Shown here in pieces: positions 1-24,300 of a stretch of 64,000 nt of DNA. The stretch's first letter is position 1; every line of letters starts with the position of its first letter. A program made the translations under genes and the position numbers. The notes beneath the pieces are model-generated. The model was given only the letters and a program-made list of their open reading frames with translations. It made no database searches and was not told where the DNA came from. This DNA comes from Bimastos eiseni (lineage: Eukaryota > Annelida > Clitellata > Crassiclitellata > Lumbricidae), in NCBI GenBank assembly GCA_959347315.1, contig OY365815.1:20851618-20915617 (forward strand), in the 5' to 3' direction.

Positions 1-176
1 AGGTTGGTACTAATTATGCCAATAGGACGGTTTTATGCATCTTTTTTTGTCTCCTGTTCTATTGTGTCACATTGGTCAAATGCATACACAGAGTGTTTTG
101 CTTTAGCAATTAAAAGACTATGTTGTATATGAAATACTATTATGTGCATTGCTTTTAAAATGGTGTTGTCTTCTAG

Positions 177-13298
<13,122 letters not shown>

Positions 13299-13800
13299 AT
13301 TGATGCTGTGTGTGACGCGCGTCACTCTGGACGATGGCGCTATATAAAAGTCATCGATCGACAGCAGAAGCGTAGGAGAACTAAGGATGAGAATGTCTAC
13401 CTGACACATGAGATGGGAGACATCAATCGGCTTTGCCTGAAGCAGAAGGCCTCAATACAGACACCAAGGAATATGCAAATATCAACGGAGTGTCAAGCAG
13501 CGAAACCCGACACCTCGAGGCGGACACCTACCCCTTCCATCTCTACAACCCACAGACAAGAAACTCATGAATCAGTTGAAGATTTGGCCTGGACCGGCTG
13601 GTTGACATGGATCATGAATAGGGGACAATTCCGATACGAACGGCGCAATCTGTTAAGCAGTATAACTGTAGTAATGGAATTCAATGACTCTAATAAGGCC
13701 CAGCCTTATTACGTAACAGCTGCTAGTCAAACAGTAACTGGACGCCCCTAGGAATCTGACGTTACGCTAGGGACGCTAAGACCCGACCAACCAAGGTTTA
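13299..13800 (+). other. Unassigned region with a 147-codon open frame
   Basis: An open frame runs 13308-13751 (starts MCDARHSGRWRYIK, ends TAASQTVTGRP). I recognise no family. It begins with GGCGCTATATAAAAG, which resembles the 3' tail of CR1-like elements, so the frame may be chimeric repeat sequence. It ends just before the gap, so no gene can be delimited. Confidence 0.25.
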
Positions 13801-14000
13801 NNNNNNNNNNNNNNNNNNNNNNNNNNNNNNNNNNNNNNNNNNNNNNNNNNNNNNNNNNNNNNNNNNNNNNNNNNNNNNNNNNNNNNNNNNNNNNNNNNNN
13901 NNNNNNNNNNNNNNNNNNNNNNNNNNNNNNNNNNNNNNNNNNNNNNNNNNNNNNNNNNNNNNNNNNNNNNNNNNNNNNNNNNNNNNNNNNNNNNNNNNNN
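13801..14000. other. Assembly gap (200 N)
   Basis: Exactly 200 N, a conventional scaffolding gap of unknown true size. It separates the end of the LRRC71-like gene from IFT172. Confidence 1.
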
Positions 14001-15225
14001 GGCCGTTATGCGATGAGCCTGAACATTTTCTGTGTGCATGTGGGGTAACAAAAGGATTCGTCAAGTATTCATGGTTAGTGAGCTGATAAAGTTTAGCTAG
14101 AACATGCACCAGTTGTGATTTTAAATTTGCATGCTGGCTTGCTAGTTTGTACTTGGTGTGCTATGAGTGGTGAATTCTGACATCAGTTACATACTAGCCA
14201 TCTATTGTAAGGGTCCTGTTTAGCTGGCCCTTCCTATGTTATAGCGTTTGTTACACGTTTAATTTAGCTAATTAGCGATACTTCAAAACTTCCTCCATCA
14301 TTTCTACCTATATTGTCCACTCAAAGCTCGATTGCAGCAAATTTTCTTTTTTCGACTTCGATTCATCACAACTATAAAGCGTCCACAGCTTATCCAAACC
14401 TAACTATAGCACGAGCCGTCACCAAACCATCTAAGAATCATCACGTACATTACTCCCATAATCAAATCCCTCCACAGGCTCTGCAAGAGTTCAAGTCCCA
14501 CGTCCCCTCAGAGTCCTATGATGTGCCAACCTACAACTTAATCAATACAATGCTCTAAGCCCACATATCTCCATCCCGCCAACCATTCAACCCGTGAACC
14601 CGCGAACATCTGTTTGTATCTGTTTCGACCTCCGGTCAATATGCTTATCTCGAGTTCTCCAACCGAGTCATTTCCAACACTGCACGTACATCCCTCTGGA
14701 ACTATCTGCCCTTTGACTTCCTTGCATGATCGCTGCCAATCATCAACCGTGCACTTTCATTAAATCTCAGTCTCATCTATCTAAGATCGTGATCATCTCA
14801 AGGGCTCTCCACTCAAAACTGAATGTCATCTCTTCAAGAATTCATGATACCCTAGCTAGCTGACTCATCCGATCGATCATCCGGCCGCTTCTCAACATTC
14901 ATCATAAACGTCACTACTCTGACCCCACTGCATTTGGAAATTGGACCTTGACCTCTAATCCAAAAGTGTTGACCAACCTCTCTGATTCTGTGTGTAATAA
15001 GTTTATTTAACGACGCATCCATTAAGGTTGATATGCGTCTTCTCTTATTCAACGCAACGTTCTTGAATAGGCCTATGCGGGTGCCTACGTTTGGCTTTCG
15101 AGTAGCGTTTGAGAAGTCTTGATAGTCTACTTCCTTGAAAGTTCCGATGCAGCGCGACATCTGGCATGTTATTACAGAACAATTTGCGAACATCAAACCA
15201 AAGCTCCAAATCAACGTTGTTGACA
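14001..15225. other. Intergenic sequence upstream of IFT172
   Basis: No gene supported. Around 14640-14740 the + strand reads like an eroded LINE RT C-terminus (TSLWNYLPFDFLA, cf. the common 'LWNSLP' block), but too little remains to classify it. The 5' UTR and promoter of IFT172 probably lie within the last few hundred bases. Confidence 0.4.
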
Positions 15226-15239
15226 GTTACCATAGCGGT
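15226..15239 (+). promoter_or_regulatory. Candidate degenerate X-box (RFX site) of IFT172
   Basis: GTTACCATAGCGGT lies 122-135 bp upstream of the IFT172 ATG. The left half GTTACC and central AT fit the ciliary X-box consensus GTHNYYATRRNAAC; the right half AGCGGT fits poorly. RFX factors are known to drive IFT genes from sites close to the start codon. The assignment is inference. Confidence 0.35.
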
Positions 15240-15360
15240 ACGACAACACGTATCTTTTGAATATTCATAGTCTTTTTACGGATGTTCATGTCCACATTCC
15301 ACAATCCTCGTAGCGAGGGACGCTTCGATAGTGGCGATTTTACGTGAAATTAAAGTGATA

Positions 15361-15399
15361 ATGCAGTTAAAATACTTGAAAACTCTTCTTGCTCCTCAG
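15361..15399 (+). CDS. IFT172: IFT172 exon 1
   Basis: Residues 1-13, [13 protein letters not shown]. Donor CTCAG|GTACAG, phase 0. Confidence 0.93.
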
Positions 15400-18300
15400 G
15401 TACAGTTTGTACTGGTCTTCGTTCAGTTTTTAGATTTTTTCCGACTGTCAAATATTTTTAAAGTTTTATCCACGAGAAGCCACGTTATAGAGCCAACTGC
15501 ATGCTGTGTTTGCAAACGTTGTATATGTTGTCGAACAGAAGAATGAGCTCCTAATAATGATATTCTTGTGTGCATAGAACCTTTAAAAGTTGCTATGTTG
15601 TCGTGTTTTATTATTGGCAAAAACATTCGTTCCTAGCCTTAGGTAAAAGTGACTATCTGTGACAAAAACACAGTTAACGCAGTAACCAAGATACATGTAG
15701 GCCTATACCACACTGGTTTCAGATAGAGCGCAGAATTTAATTAAATATGCAGCTTCTATATAGATATATAGCTGTGAAGGTTTGGTTCCAAGATAACTAT
15801 GCAGCCTTTTTATTTTCTTTGACTACAGGACGTTTTGCTACTTAGCTGAGATTACAGAAGCAGTCCACCAATTAAGTAATTTACCTTACAAGTTATATGA
15901 CTGGATAATAAATTGATGCGACTGCCACTCTCTTCTTAGCTCAAATACACTTTCTTCATTTAAAGAGCAGCTCTAAACTTACTATTTATACTTGGCTTTC
16001 AAGGATTTGGAAATCTAAATGCATCTTCTCCTGGCAACTGACAATCCTCGCCGTAGATTCACATTTTGGTGTGACCTTGCGTACTTTACAAATTTAATAA
16101 TTAAATAAATAAAAATGTGCGATGCCAGTCATTAGCTCTTGCAAGTCCTTGTAAATAAATGCCCAAATCCAAAGTCAAACTAGATAATCAATTTAAAGTT
16201 GGAGGTTTCATTAATTTTTGTGATAATGAATTAGGTCAGGCTGTGTGAGGTTTAGGTGAATATGCTGAATAGATTATTCTGTTGGCAATTTGTTATTTCT
16301 AGCATAAACTAATGATTTATAATTAGATTGGACCTTTCCTCAAATTTCTTAAAGTTTCTGCTGCAAACTGAGTGAACTGGATTGATTTTGTGCAGAAAGG
16401 GGCTGCTAAGATCTGCTGTTTGGCATACTCACCGAATAATGAAAAACTCGCCGTCTGCACTTACGACAGGGTTATTCTGCTCTATGATGAACAAGGTGAA
16501 AAGAGAGACAAATTCTCCACAAAACCAGCAGACCCAAAGGTATTGATGCCTTAATAGCCTGGTTTTTGTTATTTATATTCAGCCAGATGGAACTTAATGA
16601 TAATGAGTTTTGCATTCCATTCTAACTGCTGATGACACCTTCATATCATAGCACCTTCATATAAGAACATTTTCATATCAAAACACCTTCATATCAAGCA
16701 CCTTCATATCAGAGCACCTTCATATCAAAGCTGATGGGTGCTATTTGAATCAACTTACCATCTGTAACTATCTTTGTCTTGCTTATAATCATTCTTATTT
16801 GTTTAGAAGTAGCTTAGTTTCACTTGATAACATGGTCTATCAGTAGTGTGCTTGGTCTCTAATCAAATGGTTTGAGTGAACGGCTGCTGAGAGACTCTGT
16901 GTAATGCACCAGGCTATCAATGCAGCATTTGGACCAGCACGAATTGGGAAGATATATTAGGCCCTGTGATCCGCTGATTCTGTTGTGATTTTGCTAATGG
17001 TGGTTGGGGCCTAATTCATGAAATGTGCACCTTCCATATATACCTTTTTCGAGTTGACAGCTGTGTTCATGATTGGCCACCTGGATTTCACTCTGTGCCT
17101 TGCTCATGATCAGAGTCATTATGGGGGCTATACATAAATACTTGTATAAATACTTGTTCAGTACAAAATTGACCCAACCCCTCTAGTCACAGTTTAAGCA
17201 TTAAGCACTAAGCCGTTCACTAAAGCATAATCACATAGCATTGCATACGTCTAACTCTCCCCTCCATCTGAATGTGATATCATTTATGGACAGCCCCTAC
17301 CAGGATTGTGATGACGTAATTATGTTGTGATTACAGTATGGAAAGAAGAGCTACATGGTGAAGGCAATGGCATTCTCACCAGATGGTGCAAAGCTAGCAG
17401 TTGGACAAACAGACAACATCATCTTCGTCTATAAACTCGGATCTGATTGGTTGGTGCTTATCAGAAATCATCTGCCTACAACAGTTTTATTAAAGTCTCT
17501 GCTGCTAATCAATGAATATTCCATTTGAATTATGCCGATGTTTTTGTTGATTATTTACAAGAATTTAGGTTACTTGAAGTTTGTATAATGGTGGATGTAT
17601 TTTAACATAAAACTTAATAAGCAATTTGTTTTTTTATAAGTAAACTGCATTGAAAGAATTTTTTGTGCTGTCTGTTGTCCAAACTGTTTTTTATTAGTTG
17701 ACTGGCCATATTTTGAAATGATCATAATATTTAATAAATGCTCTTGCTTTCTCACAAACCTTGATGGCTCAACTGGATGCATCTTGGTTATTTTAGGGGT
17801 GAACAGAAGACAATCCGCAATAAGTTTGTGCTTCCAAGTGCAGTTACATGTCTTGTCTGGCTTCCGGATGATAAGATTGTATTTGGAACAGATGAGGGAA
17901 AGGTATGAAAGATGATATCCTTCAGTTTTTAATTGGTTTCTCTAGTATGAGTGAAATTTTTCACAAGTTAATTAAGGAATCGTTTATGTTGGTGTATGTA
18001 TGGAGTGACCTTAGTATATCCTCTCATCATATTTGTTATTATCATAGGCATGCTATTGATATAAATATCAGAAAAAGAATTTGATCTTAGACATAAAATG
18101 TCTAAGATAAAATTCTTTTTCTTGTTATTATGGCTGTTTAGCATTGTATTAGGAACAGGTTTGTAGATATAGATGATTGTCATAGTTTGTTTCTGTTCCA
18201 TAGTCTTAACGCCGTGTCAAGAGTTTCCATTATGATTTCATTCCTGAACTTATTGTTTGCTTATTAAATTCTATCCAACAGAGTGGTATTAGTTTAATCA

Positions 18301-21300
18301 CTATGGTCATTGAGGATACAATGATGGGTAGTAGTAGTAGTTTAGATACTGTGAACATCCATGCCTTCTGTCAGGTGCTGACAGAAATCCGTTGGTTGAT
18401 TCCATGCTTGTGCATTGGCCAGCTGTTGGTGACTCCTTTAGCTTACTGTGTATTGTTTTGCTAACTGTTCTAACATTTGTTGAAATGACATTTTACATCA
18501 TGTGGCTAGCGCCGAGAGCGCCTCTGAGTAGATTTCTTGAAGAGGCGCTATATCAAGTTTCATCGATTAAGAGATTTAAGTAATCTGACCGTTTTTTTAT
18601 TGCACCGAATAAGCCAATTACATTAATTGATTTCTTATTGTGTTTTTGTGCTTGGAAGGTAAGAATGGCAAACGTGAAGTCTAACAAATCCTCTTCAATC
18701 TATGATGCCACCTCCTATGTTGTCTCACTTGCTGTCAGGTAAAATTATGTAGCTATGCAGATTGTCAAAGAGTTTCAAATTTAAAAGCTCACTTTTTTAT
18801 TATTCTTTTACGCAGCTTTCAACTGTCTGGCTCTAATTTTATATTCTAGTTTTGAGTGTAATGTATTGTAGAAATTACAGTTTATGGTGCATTTTATGTA
18901 CTGCACTACTTTTTTGGTAATTTGTATTGTCAGTTAGCTGAATAAATATTGAGAGGTAATTAATATAATTTCAATCTCATTCTAATGTGGTACAAGGTCC
19001 GATAGGTTAGGTGGTTCTGGTAGTATCCATAGAGAATAGATTCATATGTTCACTGTTATGCAAGAACAGCATATGAACTGCAGCTTATTTCTTTTGAGGA
19101 CTTCTTTAACTATGGGGTTATTGTAATTATGTTTTAAGAAGTTCCATGACTATTTCAGGTATTTTAGTATGGCATTTAATTAAAACATTTGTATAATAGT
19201 CTTTAACTGACATTATTATATGTCTACAAAGGTTTAATTTACATTAACTGCTATTCAGTTGGATTTGTGGTATTATTGTTGTTCTAGTCCTAACGGGAAA
19301 GGCATTCTATCTGGCCATGCAGATGGTACTATCGTCAGGTACTTCTTTGAAAACGATGGAAATGGTGACACAAATGCAAGTATATTACTTGTGTGATTGA
19401 TGCTTTTTTAATTCTTAAGTGCTAGTAATAATGCTGATGTTAATGAAAAAAATGACTCAGAGTTTTCCTTTTGCTAGAAATGAGTGACTAACTTTAATTG
19501 CCTTGCTCCTACTTAATTGCATGTAGACAAGGAACTATCATCTCTGGATCGAATCATTTGTTTGTTAATTCATTTACAGCAGCAACACATATTTCACTTG
19601 AGGTATTTGGAAAAAGCAGGCACATGAACCCTTGGCAGTGGACAAATAAACTCAATTGTTTGGATTCTGCGTGTATCTGCGAGTTTATCACAGGTGGCCT
19701 GTTGAATTATCTGAGCCATACATTTGATGAGTTGCTATTAATGAACATTGACATTGCTTAGACTACTGCATCATGTGCCTAATTTTAGCTTCTGTTATAG
19801 CAGTGTTATATTGCAATTAGAATTGTTTTGTGGTATAGGGTAAGCTGTGTGTTCACCCATGTCCCCCTTATGCTCTTGCGTGGGGTTCCACTTCCTTCGT
19901 TGCTGCTGGGTGTGATAAGCGAGTCTTCGCCTACAGCCGTGATGGTCGCATCATGCAGCAGTTTGACTTCAGTCGTGAAGATGACGAACACGAATTCACG
20001 TGTGCCGTCTGCTCTCCAAGTGGACAGTCGGTTGTCATCGGCAGTTTCGACAGGTTTACATTACTTCTGTGTTTCTACTACGGTCTTTGTCTATCTCTCT
20101 GGCTTTATTATGTCTGTTGATATTATTGTGGAGATCCTAATTGTAAAATATATGTACAGAATTAATCTTAATATACTAAACAATGACAATTTGTAGTGTA
20201 AGAAGCTACTGACCTTAAAAATGACTGTTGACTGCATTATAGCATTTGTTTTGGATTTTTAACTGTGAAACTCCTCTGGTTTATATTTGCTGTTTTATTG
20301 ACATAAGCATGAATCAATTCTATGATTACACAATGAGAATTTTTCTTAAGAATATATTCCTCTTACAGATACTTATTATAGGTCATTTTGTTTTTTCTAG
20401 CTACTTGGTTTGCATGTATTGACATTACTATAGCAATATATTGAAGTGCTGGTCTAGAACTTATCTGTTGCATGCTGAGCCTTAAATCCTATGGGTTGCC
20501 TGTTGTCTGTTGTCGTAGAAGTTTATTTGTTTATGGAAGTTTCGACTGAATTCAGTGCTGTATGATGGCTGTGTTTAAAATTGTTCAGCTCGTTAATAAG
20601 TTAGTACATTATGTCTTATAGGCTAAGAGTCTTTAACTGGAGTCCACGCAAAGGACTTTGGGATGAAGGAAAAGCTAAGGACATCACCAATCTTTACACT
20701 GTCACTGCACTCGCCTGGAAAAGAGATGGATCAAAGCTGGTTGCTGTACGTTTTGTGTTCTTTATATTCTCTCTATCTTTGTCATTGTGTCTGTCTGTTC
20801 CTTTGTGAGTCTGTCTTTCAATTATCGACGTGTGATGTGTTACAAACATATTGTTGTTTGTAAACTTATTGCACTTCAGTTTGTACTTAAAAACATTTGA
20901 TGTCTTACTGTGCATTGGTTGATGAAGCTGCTTTAGAAAATATTCAGATTAATCCAAAAGGTTTATTTATTGGAAACAATGGTTTCTTGCATAAAAATGA
21001 GTAACTTTGAAATTGTTGAATTGCAACGTCCATGTAATTTGTAAATGGTTTTGATATGTGCCTTCTAGAGGGCATATTTGTGTTGGACCTTCTTACACCA
21101 TTTTAGGAACATTGACTCTACGAAAACATTGGTTGTTGACATGATTCTAACTCATTACGGTAATGATCTAGTTGTTAGCAGTGATTTAAAACGATTATGA
21201 TTCACTTTCATTTTCATTGAAGAAATATTGCATTTAGGTTTTGTTTACTTTCTTCTGTAAGGGCTCTCTGTGTGGAGGAGTTGAACTGTTTGACTGCTGT

Positions 21301-24300
21301 CTCAAGAAAATGCTCTACAAAAACAAGTTTGAGGTGTCGCATGTCGGTCCGAGCCAAGTGAACATTAAGGATCTATCAACGGGGTCACGTTTCAGCCTCA
21401 AATCCTACTACGCCTATGAGATTGATGAAGTGAAGATCATGGGCGGAGATCAGTATGTTGTGGCACACACATCGGACACTTTGATGCTGGCAGACTTAAC
21501 AAAAAAGAGCCTTAGTGAAGTAGGTACTCAATACCAGTACTGGTTACATGCACCCTTAGGTTTATATCTACAGGACTGCATGCATGAAGATGCAGTGGAC
21601 AATTTCGTGTTAAATTGAGTGCATAATTATGTGGAAAGAAACAAAGTTAGTTATATTTTATGGATCAATATTTAAAAAAATGATTCATAACAATTTCAAA
21701 CTTTTAAGCAACTCTCTTATCAATCTTACTGTATTAACAGTTACTAAAATCTTATTTTGATATTGTGTGTTTTATTTCATTAAGGTGCCATGGCGTGGAT
21801 CTGGCGGAAATGAGAAATACATTTTTGACCATGAAAATGTAAGTTAAAACTGCATCTTGCACATATTGTTTAAACTAAGCCATAATATTTACCTCATCTA
21901 AAAGACCGAATGAATATCAAATACTTTTTGCAAGTTATGTAATGCCATGATCGCAATTGACTATTTGTTAATGATAATTGAGATCATTTCCTTAATTATT
22001 TTGTTGTTGTTTTAAAATAAAATGCCCTGAGGTACATAGGATACCTCAGGAACTTGAACATTATTTAAGAATAATTGTTATTGGCAGTGCAGTCTGTCAA
22101 AACACAAATGTCATATTTTAGCTTTTCAACTTAAATAGCAATGTATCACTTATTAAAATTTGTTTCTTTTAAAAACACGTTTCTTTTTTATATATACCAT
22201 TTAACTGAATGGAAGTCAATGCTTTAGAATATACTGTTTCAGCACTTGTATGGAGAAGAATTTGAATACAGAATCGGAAATATTAAAAATATTAAATTAC
22301 CATTGATTGACTTATGTCCCCATTTCTTTTAAAGGCTTGTGTAATTTTCAATGCTGGTGAGCTCACCCTTATTGAATATGGAAAGAACGAAGTCCTTGGC
22401 TCTGTAAGAACGGAGTTCATCAGCAGACATCTCATCAGGTACTGTTATTTATGTGTGTATGTGTGTGTATGTGTGTGTGTATGTATGTATGTATATACTT
22501 TATTGAACTTCTTGCAAACGCACTGCGGGCACATCATAATATGAATGTTCAAAACAATGTAGACTCTCAAAATAAACATAACAAGCAATTACACAGCAGA
22601 CATTATCAAAGTAGTTAGAGTAAAATAATGTAATAATAATGCAGCACATCATATAATCCATCCATTCTTTTTGCTCTCCTCCTTTCTTCTGTTTGTCTCT
22701 TCTTTCTTCTGTTTGTCTCTTCTTTCTTCTGTTTGTCTCTTCTTGCTTCTGTTTGTCTCTTCTTTCTTCTGTTTGTCTCTTCTTTCTTCTGTTTGTCTCT
22801 TCTTTCTTCTGTTTGTCTCTTCTTTCTTCTGTTTGTCTCTTCTTTCTTCTGTTTGTCTCTTCTTTCTGTGTGTCCTCTTCGTCATACACGTTATTTCTTT
22901 CTCTTTGTAGTGTGCGAATTAACGAGCGCAGACAGAAGGGAGCGCCAGACAACAAGAAGATTGCCTACTTGGTTGACCTTAAAACTATTGCCATTGGTAA
23001 GTCAAAGTTACAATGGATCACAGCCATTTGGAACAATAGTTGACCGCTTACATTTAATTACCAATTTACAATTGCTGCTGATACTTCTTTTGATTGTGAT
23101 TTTTGGTAACTCAAAGCACCCGTTGATAATAGAGTAAGCCACTTTACCATAGCCATTGCATCTTTGTTTATTTTGTTTGTAGTTGATCTGGTGACTGCTT
23201 TGAGAGTTGGAAATGTGAGTCATGACACAAAGATTGGCTGGCTAGAGGTAAGTGATACTGATGCTATCATAAATCAGATGTACTATTGATAAAACTACTT
23301 TCAGTGTTTGTTGGATATCCATGTGTGAGAACCCGGTTTTCAATGGATGCCCATGTGCGAGAATGTGGCAATGGAGAGCTTTTCCGATTGGGTGTGCGAT
23401 CATCACTTGGCTACCAATTGACTTGTCATTCTGTTTTAACTGATAATGTCACTTGAGCCAGTGAGACACAGTTGATTGCTACCATTGAAACATATATTAA
23501 TTATTTAGTTATAGGTGGTGACTATCGCACGTTATAATACATTTGTTTAGATCTTTTAGATGGTCACAGGTACAGTGCCTTTTGTAAGTCAGTATTGTTC
23601 TTTGTGAAATAGAAGACACAATTTCAGGTCTTCTGGTGTGATAGAATATCTAGAGTAAACACTGAAAATTATTACTTGGTGTTGCAGTTGAATGAAACTG
23701 GGCGTAAACTTCTCTTCAGAGATTCAAAACTCCGGGTGAGTGCATCGTTTTTTCCCCTACCATTTGATTGCATTGCATTAAATTGGGTTTCCATGCAAGG
23801 TACCCATCATTCATCTCATTTAAGTGGCAATGAGAATCGAATTTGCTTCTTCTACTCTGCACACCAATATATAATCTATTACTCTATGGGTCCCCCATGC
23901 AGTAGGGCAAAAGTACAGGACGTGCAGAATCACTGAGCCAGTTTTGACCATTATTATTCATTTGTCCTGGAAGGAGCATGAATCATGTGGTGATTCCAAA
24001 AGTGGTTCCAAGGCAACTGATCTGAATTACATGATCACCCGAATATATTCAGGAGTGGGGCATGGTGGCGTAGCGAGATGTTTGGTGGCTTGCGTTCATA
24101 GGATCGCAGGTTTGAACCCACCCCGAGTCACTGTGTAGCAATCTTTGGACAAGTTGCTCACCCATGATTGTCTGTGAGGAAGGCAGCGGGAAACCACCTC
24201 ACTCACCTCATCCCCAGGTGGCATAATGCCAAATAGAACTCATCATCACCATCATCATCATCATATTCAGAAGAGCAAGCAGTGTGAAATGACCAGAATC

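Noticed and set aside
13308..13751. 147-codon frame as a new gene
   Set aside because: No recognisable family, repeat-like start, and truncated by the gap; kept only as an unassigned region.
15331..15360. Upstream in-frame ATG as the IFT172 start
   Set aside because: It would add ten residues absent from human IFT172; [13 protein letters not shown] at 15361 aligns with the known N-terminus.
18070..18122. Pre-miRNA
   Set aside because: Arms of 25 bp with a 3-nt loop are too short for Drosha/Dicer processing in the usual way.
22677..22868. CRISPR-like regular array
   Set aside because: Contiguous tandem units with no spacers, in a eukaryotic intron; it is a minisatellite.
22500..23137. Lys/Glu/Arg-rich minus-strand frames ([10 protein letters not shown]) and their + strand counterparts
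   Set aside because: Direct translations of the 20-bp minisatellite; the + strand continuation is IFT172 exon 12 in a different frame.
24053..24130. A functional tRNA gene
   Set aside because: A and B boxes are present, but the head does not fold into a clear cloverleaf and is part of a SINE with tail and target duplication.
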